Positions 18,357 through 28,400 of a stretch of DNA of 64,000 nucleotides are shown here, in pieces. The number at the start of each line of letters is the position of its first letter. Position 1 is the first letter of the stretch. Under the pieces are notes generated by a model. It worked only from the letters and a program-made list of their open reading frames with translations. It was not told the DNA's origin and did not search any database. The DNA comes from Saccharina japonica (taxonomy: Eukaryota; Sar; Phaeophyceae; Laminariales; Laminariaceae). Both the position numbers and the translations under genes were made by a program. The stretch covers positions 40,289 through 104,288 of the forward strand of contig MEHQ01000198.1 of the NCBI GenBank assembly GCA_008828725.1. The letters run 5' to 3'.

Positions 18357-18974
18357 TCAGGCCTTGCGTTTCGTTTTAGGGTTCGGTGTCCGTCTCGAGG
18401 CCGATGAGAGCTGCAAACGATAGTCTGTGAAGGCTGCAGCGATGGGATTTGACGGGCCTATGTATGGCGTGATTCTACGCCACGACGTAAGCACTCCTAA
18501 GGCCTCGCTGTCGTCGCGCGCCGGGATGGATGATGGGTGAACAAGAGTGCCGCGTGTTCTGTGTCCGGAGAGGTGCGAGAAAACCGGGCATTCAGCTTCC
18601 AGCGATGGCGAGAAAGCGAGATAAGACGCTCCCCGCCCGCCCGCCCGCCCGCCCGCCCTGCTCGCTGCAGGAGGGCTTTGGAGAGAAGGGAGCAGAAAAA
18701 GGAGGAAAAACCCGAGCCCGTCGGCAAGGACGGGGCAGAAAAAGGGAGACATAAACCAGGCCCGCAAGGAGGCGGACCCCTGACGAGGGTCGACGGGTGG
18801 CGGGTCTGCCTCGGGGCAGGGGCACAAAGGGGACGGGGAAACGGGACAGCCAACGGCGGCGACGAGCGGGGCATTTGGGACGTGCGTTTCATCGCGGGTG
18901 TGGAAGCGGAAAACGCTTGAGTGTATTATACCACTCTGTCCTGAAATACAAACACCATTTTTATCGATTTTCAA
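18357..18974 (-). CDS. Uncharacterised GC-rich ORF, 205 codons
   Basis: A minus-strand frame open for 205 codons in a GC-rich island, as exons are in this window. The C-terminal third (DDSEALGVLTSWRRITPYIG, AAFTDYRLQLSSASRRTPN) looks protein-like; the N-terminal part is Pro-rich. The frame begins inside a family C element, so the real start or acceptor must be internal. A possible acceptor is CTTCTCTCCAAAG near 18680. No known domain; a GCCC repeat interrupts the middle. Could be the last exon of an unknown gene, or chance. Confidence 0.22.
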   Translation of the reverse strand: MKIDKNGVCISGQSGIIHSSVFRFHTRDETHVPNAPLVAAVGCPVSPSPLCPCPEADPPPVDPRQGSASLRAWFMSPFFCPVLADGLGFFLLFLLPSLQSPPAASRAGGRAGGRGASYLAFSPSLEAECPVFSHLSGHRTRGTLVHPSSIPARDDSEALGVLTSWRRITPYIGPSNPIAAAFTDYRLQLSSASRRTPNPKTKRKA

Positions 18975-19012
18975 TGTACAAAATATGCTTATATTTCGGG
19001 ACAGTGGTATGT
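18930..19012. mobile_element. Family C hairpin element
   Basis: CCACTCTGTCCTGAAATACA and its inverted partner ATATTTCGGGACAGTGGTA, directly abutting a family A element. Confidence 0.8.
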
Positions 19013-19132
19013 ATTACGGGGGACCATAGTAAATAGGACCAAATATTATTAGTAAAAATACGGAAATGTATAGGTTTTTGTGTCCACCGTAGGTCCTGTT
19101 TACTATAGTCTTATGGTAATGTCCTCCGTAAT
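19013..19132. mobile_element. Family A element
   Basis: Left end TTACGGGGGACCATAGTAAA. The right end carries a small internal duplication (TACTATAGTCTTATGGTAAT) before GTCCTCCGTAA. Confidence 0.8.
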
Positions 19133-19514
19133 ATGTAGCACGTTGAATACAAAAAATTACAACCAGATATTTCGGACAGCCACAGCGGAGGTGGTGCGCT
19201 GGGCGTTCGGCATGAGCAGTCCCAAGTCAAGTCAGTCCATCGAGGGTGTGCAACCGAAAAATAAACTTCCATGTCGACTATTGGACTCAGAAAAGTGACA
19301 GCCGGGTCTTGTAACCTCTCGTCCTCTTCGGTATTTACCGCCGTCTTCATGTTGAAACCTTCCACAGATTGTTGCAACATGAAATAAAGGACCTACTATG
19401 TACGTAGCAGCAATAACTTTGAGGAACCACTAAGTAGCAGGTAGACATTACGGTACACAATTCCTGTTGAAGTACGTCCCGGTATATGTGCATGAATAGT
19501 ATGGCTTTTTGGGA

Positions 19515-19600
19515 CTTAACCCTTTTACTTAGTAGGCAAAGCATTTAAGTTTAAATTCAAGTAATCCCCCAAACTGGAGTGCGGTCCTAAATGGGTTGAG
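19515..19600. mobile_element. Family E element (degenerate)
   Basis: Starts TTAACCCTTTTACTTAG and ends GTGCGGTCCTAAATGGGTTG, with AAATTCAAGTAATCCCC inside. Confidence 0.55.
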
Positions 19601-19694
19601 AAGGGAGATACGACGAATAAAAACCACGGTTACAGCAACGGCCCCACGAAGCAACACAGGTGCTATATATATGAATACTCGTACGTTCTTCTTT

Positions 19695-19850
19695 TTTAAA
19701 CAGCCACGTATGAGATCGAGGATATCGTCGAAACATTTGCAAGCTGTGTGTGATGCTTCAATCGCACGTACTGTGGTTTCATATGACCTCATGCAGGATA
19801 TACATGTATCCTTTCTTCAGGCGAACAAAAACTGCAGCTGTGGAACCCAG
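19695..19850. mobile_element. Family G element
   Basis: GAGATCGAGGATATCGTCGA, TGCTTCAATCGCACGTAC and CTCATGCAGGATATACATG are in the order seen in the copies at 28185 and 30655. Confidence 0.65.
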
Positions 19851-21540
19851 GGGGTGTAAATATAGGTTAGGTTACCATGCCTTCAAGGTCGGAACCCAAT
19901 GCACAATACACGGAGTTGAGACTACAATGCACAGAGTTGCTCGACTCGCGCACGTATGAAGCATGACTATCGTATACATGGTGCGGTGCAAGGCAATTTT
20001 CTAGTCCGTTATGCCCTTATGGGTACATAGCACATAGGTGTCCCCTTCTCTTCCCCGTTTTTGCTTGTGGCATTTCACTTCATGGAGCTTCATAGCTTCC
20101 CTGGTGTGGGGTGTTGGAGTGGGTCTTGAGGAGCCGATTCTTCGCTTGATGTTCTAGTTCGTGGAGCCGGTGTTCCCCCATGTGCCCCCCCGCCCCGCCC
20201 CTGCCCCGCCGCTCTTGGTAAGGTCGCACTTGTCACTTGCTGTATCGCTGATCGCTATACATGGTCGCAAAAAATGTCACACGCACGCGCTTCCATGTGC
20301 CCATGGATACTTCGACGAAACGGTGTACCAGGTATAAGTTTACATCTCAGTAAAGCTTTGTACGTACTACATATTTGAGAAAGAGACCATGGTTGAGGTA
20401 CACTATGTACAAGACAAAGCGGAACAGCGCTAACCAATGGTTGACTTGATCTGATATGATTGGCTTAGGCTTATATATACGTACATACAGTCAGTATAGG
20501 GTTACTTTATATTCGTCTTGTACACAACTGTTTCCGTTGATGTGTTCACTGGGGGGGGTGCGGCAGAGGTAGTATCGACTCTTGACACCGTTTTGTTTTT
20601 AGAGTGGGAATGAGATGGCAGAAGGTGTGACATGGTCCCCGTATCAGTTTTTAGAGCAGAGACGGGAACTTGTTGTTACCATCGCCTTGAGCTTGCCTTG
20701 AGAACTATTTTTCTCTTTTCCTCTCTCGTGTCTTCTTTCTTGCTTTTTTTGTCTTGTTTCTCGCTTTGTTTCCACCCTATGCCGGTGTCTCTCTTTTTTC
20801 GTGTTGCCTCGCTCGTGCAGCAGTTATCTGTTTCTCTTGGGCACGTGTGCTTTTCGTCTAGGGGCGCTTCTGGCGCTTCTGGCGCTTCTGTCTCCCTGCG
20901 TCATTTGTATTCTGTTTCATTTCAGAAGTTGTTTTATTTTGTCTTTTTTGTTCTTATTTTTTGGTTCGGCTCGTGTCGCCGTGTTATCGTACCCGATACG
21001 TTACGCATCTCACTTGCTTTACCCATTAATTTGCGTTTATTTTGTTTTGGTTTTTCTCTGTTTCACAGTCTGTGACCACAGAATTTGTATCTCTCTAGGA
21101 TTGGGAATCAGGACAGGCACTGGGTGTACTGATGATGTGGTTGAGTAGAAAGAACGGGTTTAATGTGAAGACAACAACAACAACAGCAGTTAGTGACCTT
21201 CAACCATTTTCTCGAAATAAGTGGTGAGTGGTAAGCACGCCTCTTGCACATATCTGTCCGTTACTACTATACCTGGTACCAGTATGATATTACAGGTGCA
21301 CTCGTACGTACATACGTAGTACGTGGTCCAGATATAGGTACGTACCACCATATCACATGAGTATCATACGTTTCCAGGACCTCTATTAACAACAGCATCA
21401 CGAGCACTGCCTATATAGAAGCGGGGAGATTCAAGAGCGAATTACGGCCCACCCTCCAAAGCCCCGGGGGCTGTAACAGAACAAGGGCAATATCAAGAAG
21501 CGCGCGCGACGACATCCCCGCGGTTTCTTAAACGGTTTCA
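19851..21540. other. No supported gene
   Basis: Contains a T/G-rich plus-strand stretch (20640-21110) with a 147-codon frame of Phe/Leu/Cys-rich composition that I do not accept as coding, a GGCGCTTCT triplicate near 20866, and an (AAC)n run at 21170. Confidence 0.4.
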
Positions 21541-21544
21541 CAAG

Positions 21545-21795
21545 TTGGACAGATCACGATCTATCTATCTACAGATAGATAATCTAGATCCCAACTTGCC
21601 GTTATGATATGTTGTACAGGAATCTGTCAAGTACAGGTTGAACCCAGGAAACACTAGATCATGCAGATTCTACGGCTCCCACACGGCATCATGAGCAACT
21701 GCTGTTGATCAAACAGATCAGGAATATAACTGCCCACTAAGATCTAGATCATGAAGTGGACATGATCTGTATGATCTGTCCGATGTGTGATCAGT
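21545..21795. mobile_element. Family D element
   Basis: About 250 bp rich in GATCTAGATC-type words: CAGATCACGATCTATC, TTGAACCCAGGAAACACTAG, GATTCTACGGCTCCCAC and AAGATCTAGATCATGAAGTG. Five copies in the window, in both orientations. Its ends are inverted. Confidence 0.8.
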
Positions 21796-21989
21796 TATGT
21801 ATGGACTACGAGTATTTAGCCTAGACGACAAGGCTCATGGTGGTGGTGGTGGTGGGAAAGCCCCGGGGCGGGGTGTAACAGGAACAAGAATGAAAACAAG
21901 AAGCTTCCGCGACGTCATCCCCGTGGCTTCTAGTACCGTTATGGATATTACCAGGTATGTTGTACGACCGCAATGCCGCGAAAACGACG

Positions 21990-22205
21990 ACACAACGCTG
22001 TGGTGGTGGTAGTGGTGGCGACACATGGCGGAGATGATCGTAGGTGTGGTGGTAGTGGCAGTATGATAGGGGTAGTGGTGGTCGTACTGGTGGTGATGGC
22101 GGCCGTGGCAGGCGGTACTGGCGGTATGGTGGTCGTATTGGTGATGATACCGGCGGTGGTAGGCGGTACTGGTAGTGGTGGTGGTAGCGGTGGTGGTATA
22201 TAGGG
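21990..22205. repeat. GGT/GGC trinucleotide-rich tract
   Basis: Imperfect GGTGGTAGTGG-type repeats across about 210 bp, giving Gly/Val frames. Confidence 0.75.
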
Positions 22206-22363
22206 GTGGTTGTTGCCGTCGTTGTCAAACCACCCGGAATTTCCGTCGATTATCCCCTACCTATACGAGTATACTATACGACGATTGCTGCACAGATATC
22301 AAGCCACCCACGGTGACGGCACAAACTACTTGGAATTAGAGTTGGATACGTTTTTCGGCAGTA

Positions 22364-22450
22364 GTCTCTGACCACTCTGGACGCAAATGTAAGGACCTTT
22401 TCGTCTTCATATTCATACTCCAACGATCCCTACATTTCCGTCTAAAATAC
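22364..22450. mobile_element. Family C element (ACGCAAATGTAAGGACC type)
   Basis: GACCACTCTGGACGCAAATG on the left and GATCCCTACATTTCCGTC on the right. Confidence 0.6.
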
Positions 22451-22587
22451 GTACAACTCGTCGTACAGCGGTAGACTTTCCTACTGCCAAAATTACCCCA
22501 CTCAAATTCCGTGTCCCCCGCATACTCTGAAATATTAAACGTACGTACCTAATTCGAATTCCAATAATTACAATTTCACTCGTCGCA

Positions 22588-22830
22588 CAGATCACGATCT
22601 ACAGCAGATCATCTAGATCCTAACCTGCTGCCCTGAGGTGCTTGCTGTAGGATCTGTATAGCACAGACCCAACCCCCGGGCAACGTGTCCTACTGCTGTA
22701 GACAATTCAGGTTATGCGGCTCCTACCCGGCAACGTGAGCTAGATCATATAGATCATACAGATCAGGGATCTATCTGCCCTGGAAGAGCTAGCTCATGCA
22801 GTGGGAATCGCTTATCAATCCTATTAATAA
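22588..22830. mobile_element. Family D element
   Basis: Second copy, same orientation as 21545: CAGATCACGATCTACAGCAG, CAGACCCAACCCCCGGG, CGGCTCCTACCCGGCA and GAGCTAGCTCATGCAGTGGG. Confidence 0.8.
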
Positions 22831-23548
22831 GTGTTGAAATATGTGTGTCCCCCAAAACGTGGGCGCAGTGAGTGCCAAAGGGGGTTTTAGCAGGAGTTGT
22901 GTACGTAGTACCTGGTACGTCATTTCATAGAAATGAAAAAAAATAAAACGTCAGCTGTGAGTTCTCCCGACCGGTCGATACTCAACTTTGCAAGGTAGTA
23001 AGTGATACATCGTTTCGCGCAATTATTGACACTGCTATACGTCGATTTTGCTGTTGTTTACTGCTGTCTCGTACTGCTTCCTACTGCTACAGGTTGGGTC
23101 GGAACGGTTCAGGCTTTGTGCTGGTTTATCTCCCGCCGCCTCCTGTCGGAGGGCCTTACGGCAGCAGACCACTGTGCGGTACGAACACCAGGGTATTTAC
23201 TGTAGTATTTACAGTAAGAATGCCCTCGGCTACGTAATTCTCGTACTTGTAGTGTACAAGAGCAACAGGTGTGTCATAGCGGCTCGAAAGGCAAGATTAG
23301 GATCATCCACGCGCGGGATAAAAACTGAATTTTAGAGTTCAAAACTGCCGTTTGATGCGGCGTCGGGTTTGTGTATGGGCTCTGTTTACGCAAGTATACT
23401 CGTACCAAGCTGGCGCGAGTTCAGGGACCGGGAGGCGATGGCTACGTATAACTGATGCGTTGTAATATAGAACCGGCCGGCCGTTTCATCCCGCGTCATC
23501 CTGTAAGCGACTGCGAGATGCGACGAAGCGACTTGCTCAAGCGGCAAC
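22831..23548. other. No gene seen
   Basis: Only short frames. One TACCTGGTACG motif at 22910. Confidence 0.4.
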
Positions 23549-24307
23549 GTGTACAGGCCCCTTGCTTTAGCTGTGTACGACGAACGTACGTACGTCGTAC
23601 GTAGACAGAACAAAGCGGGGATACGAGAGCACGGGAGAAGAGCGAACGCGGAGTATTGTGCTCAACAGACCGAAGCGAGGCCGATCTCTTATCACCCTGC
23701 GCACGCACGTCGTCGCCATGTGCACAACAGCGTTGTGCCATACCATCCTCTTCGAGAGGGGAGGTCGGCGTGGGTATTTAGGCAGTGTCGCGACAACGGT
23801 TCGGAGAAGCTTTGGGGGGGGAGGGGGAGGAGGACAACATCAACTTTCATGTTGTCACGATCTCTCTGCTCTGCCTGCTGGGTGTCGGATGAAGTCGGCG
23901 GGTTCTCTCTCAAAACACGAACACACATGATTTTATCTCGCGATATCGTGAGGAAATTTTGCGAAAGATATACGTACAGGTGGGCCGCACTGACGCTCAA
24001 GATGTGCAGTGCGTGGGGCGTTTGTTGGCAAGCAGGACACGAGCAAGCTGGGAGTGGGGGGGGGGGGGGGGGGGGCTGGGTGCTTGTTGTGTGCACCTAC
24101 CTCCTGCTGGTTGTGTTTCACAGAACATGCACACGAAACAAGGATTGCGGGACAAAAAAAATATTAATAGGAGGCGTGATTACGTACTACAAGTCGCAAG
24201 CAGAAACGACGCAAACACCAACTGCCAAGCAAACTCTCGACCCAACACCCTCCGACCCACCTAAGGCTGCTCTCGCTTGGAGGAGGAGGCACGCCACCAC
24301 CGCTTGA
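23549..24307 (+). CDS. Doubtful 252-codon ORF upstream of the Rag gene
   Basis: The longest frame in the window that is not made by simple repeats. It crosses a run of about 20 G at 24055-24075 and contains no recognisable domain, signal peptide or conserved motif. Its composition (Arg/His/Thr-rich, then a hydrophobic VLVVCTYLLLVVF) is unlike the confirmed exons. Listed because it is long and lies in a GC-rich region about 1 kb before the Rag start; probably chance. Confidence 0.12.
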   Translation: MYRPLALAVYDERTYVVRRQNKAGIREHGRRANAEYCAQQTEARPISYHPAHARRRHVHNSVVPYHPLREGRSAWVFRQCRDNGSEKLWGGRGRRTTSTFMLSRSLCSACWVSDEVGGFSLKTRTHMILSRDIVRKFCERYTYRWAALTLKMCSAWGVCWQAGHEQAGSGGGGGGGWVLVVCTYLLLVVFHRTCTRNKDCGTKKILIGGVITYYKSQAETTQTPTAKQTLDPTPSDPPKAALAWRRRHATTA

Positions 24308-25350
24308 CCCTGCAGCGGCACCGACGATCGCGGCAGCAGAGAGGCAGCAGCAACAGTAGCATCGCAGCACACAACGCTTGTGTAAGCAAAGGAAACAGGA
24401 AACGACACACGTTACTTTCTCGTGCATAGATGTTGAACTACGAGTATACACCAGGGGTACGTGTTCTGGCTGGTACAGGAACAAAAACCTGCAAGACAGC
24501 GTGTAGGTGTGAAAATGAATGTACCTTCATGCGGTCACATAAACCTGCCTAGAAACATGTGGAGAGAGCATGTTTTCGTTTCGGCAACGTAAAGTGATGG
24601 AGTGCCAAGATCCCCAGCGAACCGAACGCCACTTGTGCTCGGCATTCGTCTAGCAATTCGTGTCAATGCATCAGCATGCGGAACTCCAGCTTTCGTGCTT
24701 CGCATCGTCTCGTGGACAGGAGACAACGCCGAGACAGATCAGAGTAAAATATTGCGGAGCAGCAGAGACGGGATGGCTGCGTTGCGTTGCGACGTTGCGA
24801 CAGCCGCTCGCTTGCTTCGACAGACGGTAACTCACCTTCATGGTTTTGCTCTGGCAGGATATCCCGCGGTACGGATTACCGGAGAAGATACCACGCGAGC
24901 AACGGCACGAAGCGACGAGATAAGTGATGTGGGCAGCGGGAGAATTTTGCTTCTTGGCGCGTGGTGGTTGTTTGATTGCCGGTTTGAGGGGACATCAGAG
25001 GAGGCCTCACCACAATAAACACGCCGCCAGGAATTATCGAACATCGGGCGGAGAACCGCAGCAGCCGAGAGGGCGAACTTTTACAGCAGCAGCAGTAGTA
25101 CACCTCCAGCTGGCTCTCCCTCCACGCATAGCAACCCAAGTGGTGGCACTCTCCTTCTCGAAGGAATCCGCACGGAGGTTTCCTGCCCGCGGAATTGTTT
25201 GAGGCCTCTACAGCACGGCCCACGGCCCACGGCCACGCTTGCAAGCACAGAAAGACAGAGGGAGGGGGGCGAATAAAGCGCAGCAGACCGTCCGTCGCGG
25301 ACGTGGAGTGCCTTGATCGTCGCGCGGCTCCTTGATCAAGCTCACTCATC
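24308..25350. other. Upstream region of the Rag GTPase gene
   Basis: Moderately GC-rich, without recognised repeats apart from a GCAGCAGCAG run near 25083. Probably holds the promoter and 5' UTR of the Rag gene. No TATA box or other element could be assigned. Confidence 0.35.
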
Positions 25351-25487
25351 ATGAATAAGAAGGTGTTGCTCATGGGCAAGTCCCGATCGGGGAAGACCTC
25401 GATGAGGTCCATCATCTTCGCCAACTACGCCGCCAAGGACACCATGCGGCTCGGCCCCACCCTCGACGTTGAACACTCTCATGTCAG
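25351..25487 (+). CDS. RagA: Rag exon 1 (P-loop)
   Basis: Encodes [18 protein letters not shown] to DVEHSHV plus two bases of Arg. The donor is GTCAG|GCAAGC, a GC donor needed to keep [19 protein letters not shown] in frame, as in other RagA proteins. Confidence 0.94.
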
Positions 25488-28400
25488 GCAAGCAGCAAAG
25501 CGACCCTTGTTTATCTGATGTTACCTCTACCCGACTGCTGCTGTACTGACTACCCATGATATGCTACCATTGACCACGACCAGCGTATAACAACGTAACA
25601 AGGTGCCCGCGGCGGTCTGTAGTTGATCTTTCAGTGAATACAAAGGGGTTCGTTTGATGCTACGTAACATTTTTCGCGTGCCCAACCAAAGATTCATTCG
25701 AAAACAACCGGTGCCTTGCTATTCATAGCGCGCATGTCAAGGGAGGGGGGGGGGCTGGATCGCGCATGCTTTCCTGCCAGCAGGACCGTTGCAACTGCTA
25801 CTGGTGCGGCTGCGGCTGCTTCTGCTGCTGTACGAGCTTGTGCCTCGTATATACTGGTATATATCTCGGTCGAGAGGTTTCGTTTCCTAGATTGCCCTAG
25901 GGCTCTGTGGTCTACATTCTACGTTTCCCGAATGTTCCAATTTCGTGTGTTTCATCTGGCCGGTCTCCCAGGTTGATGATGGCTGCTTGCTGCTGGCTGA
26001 TGCGTCGCCTTCTCATCCAGAATTGCCCCTCTCACTCTCTCACAGATACTGCTGCTGTAGTTTTCGGTCTTTCGTGTGTGCTAGGTATCGTGACTGCTAT
26101 ATGATATGTATGCACAGCATGTACAATACCACACCAGTATGATATCACACGTATCGTATGATATCATACCGGTAAGTAGTACCAGGTAAAACTGCCTGGT
26201 ACCTGGAATCTCAAAGCTGTCGCTGTTAGTATATACGTAGGAACTGGCGCATCACGATATTTGTTACTGTCGTCAACTTGTGTGCGTTTGCTGCACGGCA
26301 TACATACGTCGGACGCTCCAGGCAACTCGAAAGGCGCCGTCAAAATTAAAATCTCGATTTCGCTCGTAATCAAAAGCCACCGCAGCACAAGCAAAGGCAC
26401 GTTCGTTTGCGTTTTCTTCGCCCACTTGGATTCAGCGGCGACTAATTGAAACTACTCTTTGGCGCTACGATTAATGCTCCCGCAGCCACAACGCGTATTA
26501 CCTGGTACTTAAAAAAGGTACATGCACGCACACACGCACGTTCACGTGTATGTTCAACATGCACCAGCAGCACCAACACCAGCACCCAGCACCAGCACCA
26601 CTTCTTATCAATAATGCCGCTATGGTATATGCCAGATACAGCAGTATACCGTATATTATACCGGTATGATATACATGTGGATTGGTTGATAAAGGATCGA
26701 AAACAAAACTAAACTCCTTCCTTTGTCACGGCTATTCTCGTATTTGGTACGTAACAAACTTGTTCCTACGAAAATTCTCCCCTTTTTTTGCACATGCTTT
26801 TCTTACTATGATATGTCCGGAAATGTAAGGATTGTTTGTGTATTCATGTCAATATCCAAATGGTCCTTACATCTCCGGATAGGGTGATGATTTCGTCGTG
26901 CTTGCGTTTGTCCGCCTCCCTCCCGCCCGCCTCGTGTCCATGGTCTGTTGTACTCGTAGTGCAACCCATACTAAAATTAGGTCGTTGTCGTAAAAAGTTG
27001 TTACTTTAGTAATAATAACATTTTCTGCAAAAACTTGCATACACGACGGTATGCAAAAAATCTTGCATACATATATACGAAGTATATACGCTCTGCTGTA
27101 CCTGTTAAGATGTTATCATACACCCTTGGTTATACCAGGTGTGACTCTCACAGCTTTCCTTCAAAATATAACATACATGTTGCCGTACTGCTGTAGTCTT
27201 AAAATAACAAAATAACTACGTCGTACCAGGTATCATCTTGAATGGAATTTGTTCCTCATCGTCTCATCGTGCTTTCGATTTTGCTTTTTCGATCGATCGA
27301 CTCTGCTGCTAATGCCGGACCAAGCAGGCTTCTGGGCGACATGGTCCTCAACCTCTGGGACTGTGGGGGGCAGGACTCGTTCTACGAAACGTATTTCAAC
27401 GTACAACAAGATTTTATCTTCCGATCCGTTGAGGTGTGTCGGCGGTCGGCTTGTCGTGTGTCGTCGTTCGTTTGTTGAGATGGATGCTGTGTGCATTGGA
27501 ATGGGTGGGCATGGAAGCAGGAAATGTCGACGAAATTGTGCTGTGCTGCTGCGGAACTATTAAATATGACTGAAAAATAGAGTGGTCGTCATATTGTGCG
27601 CGTGTTGTTCGCTCCGCTTTCTCCCCTTTTCTTACGAGTATACTCGTACTCGTACTCGTTTTGTATACCTGGTATATAATATGTGTTGTGAGTAGGTGGG
27701 ATGTTTATGGCCGTGTTTGTATGTGGCCCGTAGCGCATCTCCGCTATACGCGCATGGTTGCTGGCGAAAACCAACGCGTGCTCTCTCCTCTCCTCTGCTG
27801 GCATGCATTGCCTAGGGTATGATTGACTTGGGTACCGGTACAATGCTTCCGCTGGGAAGTTTGTCAGGTTATTCAACATAATGGAAGCATGGAACAGCAA
27901 TCTGCACACATTTTTCACTTTGCACATCTATCTGTACCTACAACCTGCAGAACGGTGGTACTCGTGAAGTATTACGAGTACCCCAAATAGTATCGCGATA
28001 ACTGGGTGTATCGTGTATCGTACAATTTTTACACGCTTACGTTGGCAGCAACAGCAGCAGCACAGCAATAGCAAGAGGTATATACTCGTACATATAATAC
28101 TAGCCTGGCGTATCGTCGTGCATGTTTGTACGAGGTATTTTTTGCACAGCAGTTTAGTACCAGGTATAGTATTTGTTAAGAAACAACAGCTATGAGATCG
28201 AGGATTTTGCCCGACACTCGTACGTTATATTTGCAAGCAGTGTGTGATAATTCGATCGCACGTAACTCGTACGGGTTTGATATGGCCTCAGGCACGAGAT
28301 ACATACATGACGTATATACGTATATATTGAGGAGAACAAAATCTGAAGCTTGCAGAATTCTTCAGAGTGTCCATACTTGGAAAAAAAAAAATGTGTCAGG

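Noticed and set aside
20632-21148. 147-codon and 115-codon plus-strand ORFs rich in Phe, Leu, Ser and Cys
   Set aside because: The composition follows from T/G-rich DNA; no domain, and two frames are equally open.
24876-25424. 182-codon minus-strand ORF overlapping Rag exon 1
   Set aside because: It is the antisense shadow of the confirmed P-loop exon and its 5' region, and has no domain of its own.
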